A DNA stretch of 64,000 nucleotides, taken from positions 248,001 through 312,000 of the forward strand of contig CAMBIX010000001.1 in the NCBI GenBank assembly GCA_945867815.1, written 5' to 3'. Source of the DNA: an uncultured Veillonellaceae bacterium. Its GTDB lineage: Bacteria; Bacillota; Negativicutes; Veillonellales; Veillonellaceae. Below, piece by piece: positions 17,332 to 25,996 of the stretch (positions within the stretch are counted from its first letter, which is position 1; each line of letters opens with the position of its first letter). The notes beneath the pieces are model-generated. The model was not told where the DNA came from. It did not search any database and was given only the letters and a program-made list of their open reading frames with translations. Position numbers and translations under genes: made by a program.

Positions 17332-18118
17332 CAATCAAAGATAATAAAATAAACGAAGCTCCTAATAATACAAGAGCGATAAAAATAGCGCCTGCATAAT
17401 CATATTATTCTAATCGTGACATAATAACGACAGGGGCTATTTCTGTTTTAAAGGGGAGATTACCTGCTATGAAAATAACACTACCATATTCACCGATACT
17501 TCTTGAAAAGGCAAGCGCACTACCAATAAATAAAGCCGGTTGAATTTCCGGTAAAATTACTCGTTTAAACACTTGCAAAGAAGAAGCTCCCATAAGGTAG
17601 GCTACTTCTTCATAATCTTTTTCACACTCTTTTAATACAGACTGTACCGTTCTTACTACAAAGGGAAGACCAACAAATATGAGAGCAATAGTGATGCCTA
17701 CTAAAGAATAAGCCGAAGTAATTCCTACTTCATATAAAACCTGACCAAACCATCCCGTTGAGGCAGACAAATTAGTTAAGGCAATCCCTGCGACAGCCGT
17801 AGGTAAGGCAAAAGGCAAATCTATGAATCCGTCAATAATACGACGGCCCCAAAATTTATATCTTACTAATACCCAAGCTAATAAAAGACCAAAGATAGCA
17901 TTGACTAACATAGCAATAAAGGAACACAAGAAGCTAACATAATAGGCATGTAGGACTTGCTTAGAAAAAATAATATCTATAAAATGAGTTAAAGAAATAT
18001 GCCAAACCGAAAATAAAAAGGTACCACCAGGCAGGCCTATAAAAAAGCTCATATATAAAACAGTAATCCCTAAAGTCAAATTAAATCCAGGCAGCTGCTG
18101 TTGCTTAGTTTTATTCAT
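17332..18118 (-). pseudogene. cysT: Sulfate/thiosulfate ABC transporter permease CysT, inactivated
   Basis: The first 237 codons encode a CysT/ModB-type inner-membrane permease with several hydrophobic segments and the loop motif EEVAYLMGASSLQVFKRVILPE. The conserved SIGEYGSVIFIAGN-x-PFKTEIAP segment points to the sulfate branch. An in-frame TAA follows SRLE where homologues have Gln (SRLEQYDY), a likely CAA-to-TAA change. The same frame then continues for about 30 conserved codons (YDYAGAIFIALVLLG and on) until the IS30 end. The gene thus has a nonsense mutation and an insertion at its 3' end. The usual cysW and cysA partners do not follow. The start overlaps the sbp remnant by four bases. 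Confidence 0.85.
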
Positions 18119-18585
18119 AAGGTATCACCACCTTTTACCTGTTCATAAAGTTGATCAAAAAGACCACCATCTTTAAATTGCTTATCAGTCACTGTAGCCC
18201 AGCCACCATAACGGCTAATTAGAATTAAGGACATAGGAGGGAATTGCATCTTATAAGATTCTAATATATTAGCATCTACGGGCCTAAAAAAGTGCTGGGC
18301 AATTATATTTTGCCCTTCCTTAGAATACAAATAGGACAAGTACGCCTGAGCCTCTTTTTCTGTCCCCTTCTTTTGAGCTATGGCTGTAACAACTGCTACT
18401 GGTGGTTGAGCCAGTATACTAAGACTTTATCATAGTCACTATATAATTCTCTTGTTGAGTCGTAAGACACATTGACTAAGCTAATGGTTTTAGGCTGAAA
18501 AATGTAATTATATAAGCCATAGCCTAGAATGACAAGACTAATAAATCCCCCTAGTAAAAAAAGTCCCCTTTTTTTCTCCCCACAT
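18115..18585 (-). pseudogene. sbp: Sulfate-binding protein Sbp/CysP, remnant with internal deletion
   Basis: Fragments of a periplasmic sulfate-binding protein remain. The N-terminal part has a membrane/signal segment (LFLLGGFISLVILGYGLY) followed by the mature start ISLVNVSYDSTRELYSDYDKV. The C-terminal part starts SILAQPPVAVV, continues through AYLSYLYSKEGQ and GGWATVTDKQFKDGGLFDQLY, and ends normally. About 200 residues between them are missing, and the two parts are in different frames. A run of seven A near the start codon shifts the N-terminal frame by one base relative to ATG. The gene cannot make a functional product. Confidence 0.85.
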
Positions 18586-18604
18586 ATTAACTCTCTTCTT
18601 TCTA

Positions 18605-18642
18605 AAATAAAAAGACATCATAGATAAAAATCTTGATGTCTT
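18605..18642 (-). terminator. Terminator of the sulfate-transporter SAM riboswitch
   Basis: On the minus strand AAGACATCA and TGATGTCTT pair around a short loop, followed by TTTTATTTT. It lies between the S-box aptamer and the sbp remnant. Confidence 0.85.
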
Positions 18643-18644
18643 AC

Positions 18645-18745
18645 CTTCACTTCATCTACCAGATTTATATCTGTCGGAATTAGCACCTTCTACCAGGTTG
18701 CTGCAATTTTATTGGGCCAGTCCCTCCACTGCTCTTGATGATGTT
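18645..18745 (-). ncRNA. SAM-I (S-box) riboswitch upstream of the sbp/cysT remnants
   Basis: The minus strand carries the S-box core: ATCAAGAG, GTGGAGGGACTGGCCC, GCAGCAACC, then GGTGCTAATTCCGAC and a closing GATGAAG. A terminator follows. The switch represses downstream genes when SAM is abundant. Its target genes are now broken, so it may be a vestigial switch. A second S-box in the window precedes metK. Confidence 0.93.
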
Positions 18746-19027
18746 TTCTATATACTGTTGTTACTATCTCCCCAATGTTCTCGTACAACAGTTATGTTAT
18801 ACAACAACACGTTTCTCTTTTATATACATAAACCATAATAACTACTCCTAATCAAAATCTCAAACCAAGTGAATTTAAAACCTGTTAATTCCGATAACTT
18901 TACTATGAATTATTGACTCTATGTTACTGATATTCGCCTCGAAAGTCAATATAGACTTGGCCTTTTATATAATGTAATTTATAATATATTCATAGGTATT
19001 TACTTATGGTACTTGTGAGGTAGACAA
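18746..19027. promoter_or_regulatory. Divergent regulatory region between the S-box leader and the LysR gene
   Basis: For the LysR gene, TTGGCC (18957-18962), a 17-bp spacer and TATAAT (18980-18985) form a candidate promoter, and GAGGT sits six bases before the ATG. A TGTTGTATAAC-like inverted arrangement near 18787-18812 could be an operator. The S-box promoter on the other strand is not clear. No gene is visible here. Confidence 0.45.
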
Positions 19028-19903
19028 ATGACATTACGACATTATGCTATATTTATTGCGGTTTGCAAAAAACAGTCTATGACGGCGGCCGCTAAAGACT
19101 TACATATGACACAGCCCTCTATTAGCCAGGCGATTAGAGAATTAGAGGATCATTTCAACGTCCTTTTGTTTGAACGATTACGCCGACGTCTCTATATAAC
19201 ACCGGCAGGTCAGCGATTATTAAACTTTGCTAAGCAAATTATAGAATTAAATCAACGAGCGGAACGTACAATGAACGGAGACAATTATCTATATCCCATT
19301 CGCCTAGGCGCTAGCCTAACCATTGGCGAAACCCTATTAGTTAACACACTGCAACAAATCAAGAATACCCTGCCAGCTCAGCCTATCATTTCTGAAATCC
19401 ATAATACGGAAGTCCTGCAAAATAAACTCTTAGACGGCTCCTTAGATATCGCTTTGGTAGAAGGCGACATTACCTCTCCTTACTTAAAAAAGATACCTTT
19501 TACTGATGATGAACTCGTACCTGCCTTTTCCTCTTCCCTATGGAATCCAAATAATCCATCGATTACGCTAGAAGAATTATGCCAGTTTCCCCTCTTTTTA
19601 CGTGAAAAAGGGAGTGGCACACGTAATCTCTTTGAACAAATTATTCGTAAAGAGCAAATAAATTATCATGTAATTGGTATTTATAATAATTCTGAATCGA
19701 TAAAAAATGCTGTTATGGCTGGTTTAGGTGCAACTGTCATTTCTCGTCGCCTTATAGAAAATGAAATTAAAGATGGACGCATTCTGTCGCCCAAACTAGA
19801 AAATGTAAGGCTTTCTCGTATTTTTACCATTGTCTACCATCAACATAAATTTATCTCTCCCGCCTTACAAACCATTATCCAAATCGCCCATACTCTGAAA
19901 TAA
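19028..19903 (+). CDS. LysR family transcriptional regulator
   Basis: A 291-residue LysR-type regulator. The N-terminal winged helix-turn-helix (residues 1-60) contains FIAVCKKQSMTAAAKDLHMTQPSISQAIRELE. The C-terminal effector-binding domain covers about residues 90-285, with LREKGSGTRNLFEQI being typical. It diverges from the sulfate-transport remnants and their S-box leader, so it was probably a regulator of sulfur assimilation of the CysL/CysB sort. That is inferred from position only. Its frame is intact although the likely target is decayed, so it may have other targets. Confidence 0.9.
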   Translation: MTLRHYAIFIAVCKKQSMTAAAKDLHMTQPSISQAIRELEDHFNVLLFERLRRRLYITPAGQRLLNFAKQIIELNQRAERTMNGDNYLYPIRLGASLTIGETLLVNTLQQIKNTLPAQPIISEIHNTEVLQNKLLDGSLDIALVEGDITSPYLKKIPFTDDELVPAFSSSLWNPNNPSITLEELCQFPLFLREKGSGTRNLFEQIIRKEQINYHVIGIYNNSESIKNAVMAGLGATVISRRLIENEIKDGRILSPKLENVRLSRIFTIVYHQHKFISPALQTIIQIAHTLK

Positions 19904-19936
19904 AAAATACGTAGCTTTTAAAGCTACGTATTTTTT
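19902..19936. terminator. Terminator after the LysR gene
   Basis: AAAAAATACGTAGCTTT (19902-19918) pairs perfectly with AAAGCTACGTATTTTTT (19920-19936), so the outer A/T tracts serve both directions. The stem overlaps the stop codon. Confidence 0.85.
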
Positions 19937-19957
19937 ATTTCAAAGGTTTATTTTATT

Positions 19958-20018
19958 TAAGAAAACAAGTCATTCCTAATAATGAACCTCCCAATATTAC
20001 CAGCTGGCTGATAGATAA
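19958..20018. repeat. Degenerate hairpin repeat copy next to copy e
   Basis: The stretch starts AAGAAAACAAGTC and contains GAACCTCCCAATATTACCAGC. It aligns with copy e (AAGAAAACGAGTC ... GAGCCTTACGATAGTATCAGC) over about 60 bases. The outer stem is largely lost, so it looks like a decayed tandem duplicate. Confidence 0.55.
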
Positions 20019-20069
20019 AGGTTAGTGTATATAAGCAGTAAATAAATCTATCTTCACTTAAGAAAACGA

Positions 20070-20120
20070 GTCTATCCCGTTAAAGAGCCTTACGATAGTA
20101 TCAGCTCGCGAGGGACAGAC
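20070..20120. repeat. Hairpin repeat copy e, 3' of the OPT transporter gene
   Basis: The outer stem GTCTATCCC (20070-20078) pairs with GGGACAGAC (20112-20120), with one wobble on the minus strand. The inner stem is GAGC (20085-20088) with GCTC (20104-20107). The 15-nt loop is CTTACGATAGTATCA (20089-20103). The weak T-run on the minus strand (TCGTTTTCTT) makes a terminator role possible but unproven. Confidence 0.85.
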
Positions 20121-20132
20121 CCTATTTTCGCT

Positions 20133-22091
20133 TTATTCTATATGTGACATTTCTTCAACTTCGCCTTCCTTACGGTTTTTCTTAGTTACATGAAGAGCAT
20201 AGCCGCCAAGGAACAAGCACAACAAAGCATACATAAAAATGCCTAAATAGGTAGCTCCTGCGGTCTTAGCCCACGTACCAGCAAAGACATCAACACCACC
20301 AATTTTTAATACAGCACTAATTAGACTACCAATAGCACCACCGGCAACAAGACCAGACGCAATGGTATTACCACGACTATCGCGCATTTCATTAACCATT
20401 GGACTCTTACTGCTGTGAGTTACTAGGTAAGAAATAATACCACCAACTAATAAAGGCGTATTAATTTCAATCGGTAAATAAGCCCCTAGAGCAAAAGCAA
20501 GTGGCGGTACTTTAATCATCCACATGAGTACGGCCAAGAAAGCACCACAAATATATAAAGGCCATGGTGCACTGCCACCTTCCATTAATGGCACTGTAAT
20601 AGCTGCCATGGCATTAGCCTGTGGTGCCTGTAAGGCATTAGGTCCTACGTACCCATAGGCATTATTTAACAAAACAACAACCCCAACAGCAATAATACCC
20701 GATAAAATAACGGATACTAACTGCCATTGTTCCATCTTCTTTGGTGTAGCCCCTGTTAAGTAAGATACCTTTAATTCTGACATAAAGTTACCTGCTACAC
20801 CTAGAGTCGCACATAAGAAAGCAGCCATCATTAAAATAGCAATAACACCACTTTGCCCATGCATACCTGTTAAGCCTAAGATAACAGCTGATACGATAAT
20901 CATAAAGATTGTCAAACCAGATACTGGTTCGTTACCAGTAAAGGCAATGGAACTAATCCCCACAACAGATAATAAAATGGAGAATACAGAAATAATAACA
21001 AAGACAATGACTGTCTGTAATAAATTATCTGAAAAAGTAAAATGGAAAAATACAGTGAAAGCAAGTAATAAAACGATAATACCGAAAACAATCCAGTTCA
21101 TAGGAATATCGCGATTAGTACGACCTGTATCAGCTTCTACTAAATTCTTATGCGTCATATCACTAATAGCTGTTTTTGCTACGTTAAATACAACGGAAGA
21201 CATACTCAATAGGCCAATGATACCAGCCATAGCCAACATGCCAATACCAATTAGACGAACATATTGGTTAAACACTTCCTTAATTGGTGCATCAGCTAAT
21301 AACATATCTTTACCAGCTACTACCATATGGAAATCGCCGCCAAAGAAATAAACAATAGGCACAACAACAATATAAGAAAAGAAAGAACCTGCTGCGATAA
21401 TAGCTGCATAACGAAGACCTGTAAAATAACCTAGCCCTAATAAGGCAGCATCACTATCAAGACCAATATAAATGTGATGGAATTTAGCTAGCGACTGGCC
21501 CCATCCACTAATCGTTGACCGTAATACTTCTTCCCACCAGCCGAAAGTGTTTAATACAACATCATAAATTAAAGCAATAACAGCACTACCTAACATCAAT
21601 TTAGCCTTAGAGCTTTCATTAGATGTTAGTACTTCAGCCGCTGCTTTACCAGCTGGAAAGTTATAGTAATTATGCATATCCACACAGAAATACCGCCGGA
21701 ATATAGCTGAAATCAAAACCCCTAACAGACCACCAAAGACAAGAGGAATCATCATATCAATAGCCGATACTTTATTTTCCACACCTACAATAAAAAAGGC
21801 TGGCAAAATAAAAATAGCACCACCTAAAATATTTGTCCCCGCACTAGCAATGGCCTGGATATGAACGGTTTCTGGAAAGGCATTTTTACGCTTAAATAAA
21901 ATAGCCATCCCCATAGCCATAATTGATACTGGTGCAAAGGCATCAACAGTTTGACCAATCTTTAAAGCCAAGTACCCTACTGCTAAGGCAAATAAGCAGG
22001 CAAAAAAGAGGCCCCAGAAAATGACGTACCCATTAATTTCTACATAATTCTTATTGGGATCCATCATTGGTTGGTTTTGTCCATCTTTCAC
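20133..22091 (-). CDS. OPT family oligopeptide transporter
   Basis: A 652-residue polytopic inner-membrane protein of the OPT superfamily, with roughly 14-16 hydrophobic segments. Signatures include the N-terminal YVEINGYVIFWGLFFACLFALAVGYLALKIGQ, the NYYNFPAGKAAAEVL motif and the C-terminal VTHSSKSPMVNEMRDSRGNTIASGLVAGGAI. Bacterial members import small peptides or metal chelates with protons. The GTG at 22091 is preferred because AAGGAG lies eight bases upstream; an upstream in-frame GTG overlaps that site. TTGTCC, 17 bp and TAGAAT (22132-22160) form a good minus-strand promoter. The substrate is unknown. Confidence 0.92.
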   Translation of the reverse strand: MKDGQNQPMMDPNKNYVEINGYVIFWGLFFACLFALAVGYLALKIGQTVDAFAPVSIMAMGMAILFKRKNAFPETVHIQAIASAGTNILGGAIFILPAFFIVGVENKVSAIDMMIPLVFGGLLGVLISAIFRRYFCVDMHNYYNFPAGKAAAEVLTSNESSKAKLMLGSAVIALIYDVVLNTFGWWEEVLRSTISGWGQSLAKFHHIYIGLDSDAALLGLGYFTGLRYAAIIAAGSFFSYIVVVPIVYFFGGDFHMVVAGKDMLLADAPIKEVFNQYVRLIGIGMLAMAGIIGLLSMSSVVFNVAKTAISDMTHKNLVEADTGRTNRDIPMNWIVFGIIVLLLAFTVFFHFTFSDNLLQTVIVFVIISVFSILLSVVGISSIAFTGNEPVSGLTIFMIIVSAVILGLTGMHGQSGVIAILMMAAFLCATLGVAGNFMSELKVSYLTGATPKKMEQWQLVSVILSGIIAVGVVVLLNNAYGYVGPNALQAPQANAMAAITVPLMEGGSAPWPLYICGAFLAVLMWMIKVPPLAFALGAYLPIEINTPLLVGGIISYLVTHSSKSPMVNEMRDSRGNTIASGLVAGGAIGSLISAVLKIGGVDVFAGTWAKTAGATYLGIFMYALLCLFLGGYALHVTKKNRKEGEVEEMSHIE

Positions 22092-22131
22092 AAAACTCAC
22101 TCCTTACAAACTAAAAAATAAATACACCTTT

Positions 22132-22160
22132 ATTCTACCGAATTTTTCTCAATTGGACAA
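22132..22160 (-). promoter_or_regulatory. Promoter of the OPT transporter gene
   Basis: On the minus strand TTGTCC (22155-22160), a 17-bp spacer and TAGAAT (22132-22137) lie about 40 bases before the GTG start. Confidence 0.6.
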
Positions 22161-22220
22161 TCAAATATCCTTATCTCCTTCATGTATACAAGATTAAGTG
22201 CTGATAAGAGGAGCAAAGAG

Positions 22221-22284
22221 GAGCATGACTTTCTCGCAGACACCTTACATAGTACCAGCGTCCTAGAGAAAACCATGCTCCTCA
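22221..22284. repeat. Hairpin repeat copy f, 3' of the FAD/Fe-S oxidoreductase
   Basis: The outer arms GAGGAGCATG and CATGCTCCTC are perfect complements. An inner TTTCTC/GAGAAA stem and a GACAC/GCGTC stem lead to the loop CTTACATAGTACCA. It is 3' of the minus-strand dehydrogenase gene and upstream of the OPT gene. Only a weak TTT follows on the minus strand. Confidence 0.8.
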
Positions 22285-22314
22285 TCCTCTTAAGCTAATA
22301 TTAGCTCTATTTAA

Positions 22315-25146
22315 TTATTGATTACGTTTACTTGTAGAACAACGGTCAAGTACATAAGCCATGCCAATAAATGGAATACCACCGTTTTCACCTAAACCGA
22401 TTTCACAAGTTGAACTGGAACTTACACCCAAAGTAGCTCCACATTTCTGTACTTCGGCAGCTAAATCTTTGGTTGCACATTTATTCAATTCCGGTGTAAA
22501 GAAACCTTTTTGACCAGCGAAACCATCACAAGCAAAGCTCTTAATCTGGAATACGTTGTCGGAACATAAATGAGCCAATAAATCTAAGTACTGACCGCGG
22601 CCAGAGGATTTAATCTTACATTGTTTATGAACCATCAAACGTTCATGGCATTTCTGAATATTTAATTCTGGTACAACACATTCATACAAGAATTCAGAAA
22701 TATCCATAATCTTAATGCCTTCGATGTGCTTCAAGGCATGAGAGAAGCAAGCCGAATGGTCAATAACGACTGGATAGATACCACCTTGTGTAGCCTGCCA
22801 TAAAGCGTTCTGCAAATCTTTTACGGCTTGTTTATGAACGCCTTCATAATTTTCAAAACTCATACCACAGCATAGGCTTTCAATGTGTGGTGGATAAATA
22901 ACATTATATCCAGCCTTATCACATAAGCTTTCCACTACCTGCTGTAAGCTACGCGTATCGCTATAACCCTGATTAGGACGGAAAGCACGGTTAGCACACG
23001 TACTGAAGTATACGATATTCTTCTGGTAGTTTGGATTACGACGATTCCGTAATTTATAGGTATTAGCCTTTGGCATTGTTTTAGGTACATACGGCGTTTT
23101 GCCTGTTAATTCATGAGCGTCTTCACTGATTTTAGCCAATAATTTCTTAGTAGCAATCTTACCAGCTACACCGCCCAAAGTTACACCTAAGCGAGCACCA
23201 TTTAAAACAGTAGCAAAGTTCTTATATACGGAACGAGCAATGCCTGGTCCAGGTGGATTAATCTGACGCATAGAAAGTGCAATTTGTGCTGTATCAATTT
23301 CAAGTGGGCATAAGTATTTACACATAGAGCAAGCTGCACAAGTGTCTACCCCATAGTATTCATAGCCCTTCTTAATTTCGTCAGCTAGTTCATTATTGCC
23401 AATATCACGCAAACGTTGTTCTTCCCGAACAAGACCGATACGTTGCCGTGGTGTTAAAGTCAAATTGCGACTTGGACAGTTCTTTTCACAATAGCCACAG
23501 CACATACACATGTTGAACATTGGGTCAATAATACCTTGTTCTTTTAAATTTTCTTTATACACATTGGGGTTATCTGTAATGATAACATCAGGGTTTAATA
23601 AGCGTTCAGGGTCAAAAATAGCTTTAATACGCCGATTCATTTCGTAAGCTTTTTTACCCCATTCCATTTCGATAAATGGAGCAATCATACGACCAGTACC
23701 GTGTTCAGCCTTCAAGGAGCCTTCAACACCAGATACACGTTCAGCCATTTCTTTAACCAAATCACCAAAGTTTTTACGGTCTTTAGGGTCACGGAAGTCT
23801 GGTGTAATGTTAAAGTGAACGTTACCGCTCAAAGCATGACCATAAATAGCCGCCCCATCAAGGAAGTCATATTTATGGAATAATTCCGTAATCATTTCCA
23901 TGCCCTTAGTGAAGTCTGGTAATTTGAAGCAAACGTCTTCAGTAATGTTTGTTGTACCAGGCCGGCGATTACCAGCTGCAATAGGAAGAATCCCTTTACG
24001 GATAGTCCACCAAGAATTATATTCTTCAGGATCTTTGGAATACATGCCGGGAATGGATGTCTTAATGCTGGATAATGCATCTTTAATATATTCAAGGTTA
24101 GCATCTAAAGTAGCTTCATCATTGCTTTCAGACTGTAATAAGATAGCACAAGTACCTTCTTCTAAATCTTTTTTCATGAAATCAGGTACATCATCTAAGG
24201 CCTGTACGGCTTTTAGACTTAAATAGTCCATCATTTCAGCAGCGACAACCTTGCTACGAGGCATATTACCTAAGGTAACAACCGCTTCAGACGCATCATG
24301 TAAGCTCTTGAAGAACAACAAGCCACAGCCCTTATAAGGTACGTTTTCTACGCAGTTATACGTAATTTCACTAACAAAGCCTAAGGTACCTTCACTACCG
24401 ATAAATACATGGTTTAAAATATCTAATAGATTTTCATAATCAACAAAGGTATTCAAACCATAGCCTGTCGTATTTTTAATTTTATATTTACGACGAATTA
24501 AATCAACAAGTTCTGGATCATCCATTATGTCCTTACGTAAGTCCATAATGTCAGCAACCATTTTTTTGTGTGTTTTAATGAAGGCATCAACGCTAGATGA
24601 ATCACTTGTATCAAGTACAGTACCATCTAATAAAACCACACGAACAGAACGGATGGTCTTATAAGAGTTTTCAGCTGTACCACAGCACATCCCACTAGAG
24701 TTGTTGTTATAGATACCACCAACAAGAGCTGTACCAATGGTAGCTGGATCTGGTCCAATCTTCATATGATATGGTTCCAAAGCTTCATTAGCATCACAAC
24801 CGATAACACCACAAGAGCAACGAATGGCTTTCCCATTATCTAGTACTTCAATGTATTTAAAACCATCATTGGCAACAATTAATACATCTTCAGAAGAGCA
24901 TTGACCAGAGAGCGAACTACCAGCCGCACGGAATGTAATTGGCGTACCACATTCTCTAGCTAAACGAATAAGTTCAATTACTTCGCCTTCGTTATGCGCT
25001 TTAACAACGACTTTTGGTAGATAGCTATAGCAGGAAGCATCTATACCATATGCGTACCGATGTAAATAGTCGGTAAATACACGTTTAGGACAGATATGCT
25101 CCGCCGCCTTGGCAAACGTCGTATAATCTCTTCTCAGTTCTTCCAT
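22315..25146 (-). CDS. FAD-binding and (Fe-S)-binding oxidoreductase, D-lactate dehydrogenase type
   Basis: A 943-residue fusion of a GlcD/Dld-like flavoprotein and a GlcF-like iron-sulfur subunit. The FAD-binding PCMH domain (about 35-240) has TFRAAGSSLSGQ and IGTALVGGIYNNNSSGMCCG. The FAD-oxidase C-terminal domain (about 260-500) contains GHALSGNVHFNI and EHGTGRM. Two 4Fe-4S motifs follow, CMCCGYCEKNCP near 545-556 and CAACSMCKYLCP near 602-613. CCG-type cysteine motifs come after about residue 700 (CCGMSF near 760). The expected reaction is oxidation of D-lactate or another 2-hydroxy acid, passing electrons to a membrane or flavoprotein acceptor. This fits a lactate-fermenting anaerobe; glycolate or 2-hydroxyglutarate are alternatives. 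Confidence 0.9.
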   Translation of the reverse strand: MEELRRDYTTFAKAAEHICPKRVFTDYLHRYAYGIDASCYSYLPKVVVKAHNEGEVIELIRLARECGTPITFRAAGSSLSGQCSSEDVLIVANDGFKYIEVLDNGKAIRCSCGVIGCDANEALEPYHMKIGPDPATIGTALVGGIYNNNSSGMCCGTAENSYKTIRSVRVVLLDGTVLDTSDSSSVDAFIKTHKKMVADIMDLRKDIMDDPELVDLIRRKYKIKNTTGYGLNTFVDYENLLDILNHVFIGSEGTLGFVSEITYNCVENVPYKGCGLLFFKSLHDASEAVVTLGNMPRSKVVAAEMMDYLSLKAVQALDDVPDFMKKDLEEGTCAILLQSESNDEATLDANLEYIKDALSSIKTSIPGMYSKDPEEYNSWWTIRKGILPIAAGNRRPGTTNITEDVCFKLPDFTKGMEMITELFHKYDFLDGAAIYGHALSGNVHFNITPDFRDPKDRKNFGDLVKEMAERVSGVEGSLKAEHGTGRMIAPFIEMEWGKKAYEMNRRIKAIFDPERLLNPDVIITDNPNVYKENLKEQGIIDPMFNMCMCCGYCEKNCPSRNLTLTPRQRIGLVREEQRLRDIGNNELADEIKKGYEYYGVDTCAACSMCKYLCPLEIDTAQIALSMRQINPPGPGIARSVYKNFATVLNGARLGVTLGGVAGKIATKKLLAKISEDAHELTGKTPYVPKTMPKANTYKLRNRRNPNYQKNIVYFSTCANRAFRPNQGYSDTRSLQQVVESLCDKAGYNVIYPPHIESLCCGMSFENYEGVHKQAVKDLQNALWQATQGGIYPVVIDHSACFSHALKHIEGIKIMDISEFLYECVVPELNIQKCHERLMVHKQCKIKSSGRGQYLDLLAHLCSDNVFQIKSFACDGFAGQKGFFTPELNKCATKDLAAEVQKCGATLGVSSSSTCEIGLGENGGIPFIGMAYVLDRCSTSKRNQ

Positions 25147-25206
25147 GTTAGGACCTCCTAAATATGTTAGATAGTTTACTCTAGACTATCCTATACTCAC
25201 GGAAAT

Positions 25207-25241
25207 AGCATACACCCGTTTATATCATGTGTAAATTTACA
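25207..25241 (-). promoter_or_regulatory. Promoter with palindromic operator for the FAD/Fe-S oxidoreductase
   Basis: On the minus strand TTTACA (25230-25235), a 17-bp spacer and TATGCT (25207-25212) form a promoter about 60 bases before the gene. The perfect palindrome TGTAAATTTACA (25230-25241) covers the -35, so a dimeric regulator could block or recruit polymerase. AGGAGG lies before the ATG. Confidence 0.6.
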
Positions 25242-25371
25242 TTTATGCATAGGTCTTATAGAAAGAGACATATTTTATCAATTTTTTATATAAAAAGAAA
25301 ATAAATAGGTCTTTTATAAAAGAATATTAGATAAATAGATAGAAGAATAAATGATATTCTTATCTTTGCAT

Positions 25372-25400
25372 TTTACAAGCTATCTATTCCTCGGTATAAT
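25372..25400 (+). promoter_or_regulatory. Promoter of the AdoMetDC-like gene
   Basis: TTTACA (25372-25377), a 17-bp spacer and TATAAT (25395-25400) place the start point near 25407. This decides against an upstream ATG at 25351, which would not be on the mRNA. AAGGTG (25420-25425) is six bases before the TTG start. Confidence 0.7.
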
Positions 25401-25431
25401 AGACTGTACTATTAGAAAGAAGGTGTTACGA

Positions 25432-25929
25432 TTGGCAAAAAATAAACCCTTAGGCCAAGAATTACTTGTCGACTTTTTTACCTGTTATGAAGGCATCTTA
25501 TCTTCTGCTAACCTGTTGACAGAAGCCCTATCCTCGGCTCTTGATGCAGCCGATTGTGAAGTGACTGAAATTAACTGCCAAACCTTAGATGACGAAATCA
25601 TTATCTATGCGCCAGGCCTACATACACATATTATTTTACACGCCTATGCTTCGTTAGGCTATGCGACAATTAATGTTTTCACTTTTAATATAGATACCCG
25701 ACCTATGGCTATTATTCGTGAATTAAAACACGTATTAGGTCCTGAACGTATTAAGGCAACCAGTGTTCAGCGAGCTGCTTTCGGTATTGACCGCGATATG
25801 AAACCACGGCGTCATACAACCTTAACCGCCCTAGGTCGTATGACTCGAACTAGCAAAAAATTAAAAAAAACTGGTGGTAAATTAATCAAAGTTATCGCTA
25901 AGCGTAAAAAGAATAAGAAAACTAATTAA
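25432..25929 (+). CDS. S-adenosylmethionine decarboxylase-like protein lacking the Glu-Ser cleavage site
   Basis: A 165-residue protein with the AdoMet decarboxylase proenzyme fold. GQELLVDFFTC at the N-terminus and HIILHAYASLGYATINVFTF (66-85) align with the GHHL-x-DFYGC and [20 protein letters not shown] blocks of SpeH. The Glu-Ser pair that self-cleaves to form the pyruvoyl group is replaced by His64-Thr65 before His66. The conserved processing site is therefore absent. After about residue 125 there is a strongly basic tail (KKLKKTGGKLIKVIAKRKKNKK), unusual for the family. The protein may be a non-catalytic or repurposed homologue. Start TTG is chosen from promoter and ribosome site. Confidence 0.7.
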   Translation: MAKNKPLGQELLVDFFTCYEGILSSANLLTEALSSALDAADCEVTEINCQTLDDEIIIYAPGLHTHIILHAYASLGYATINVFTFNIDTRPMAIIRELKHVLGPERIKATSVQRAAFGIDRDMKPRRHTTLTALGRMTRTSKKLKKTGGKLIKVIAKRKKNKKTN

Positions 25930-25940
25930 GAATAACTACT

Positions 25941-25981
25941 AAAAAGAGAAGGTAAGACTTATAGTCTTACCTTCTCTTTTT
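25941..25981. terminator. Bidirectional terminator between the AdoMetDC-like gene and the HAD gene
   Basis: AAAAAGAGAAGGTAAGACT (25941-25959) pairs perfectly with AGTCTTACCTTCTCTTTTT (25963-25981) across a 3-nt loop. It serves both convergent transcripts. Confidence 0.9.
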
Positions 25982-25996
25982 TAATATAACTAATTC

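Noticed and set aside
16137-17335. Target-site duplication flanking the IS30 element
   Set aside because: Bases next to the two inverted repeats (TAA and CAA side) do not match convincingly.
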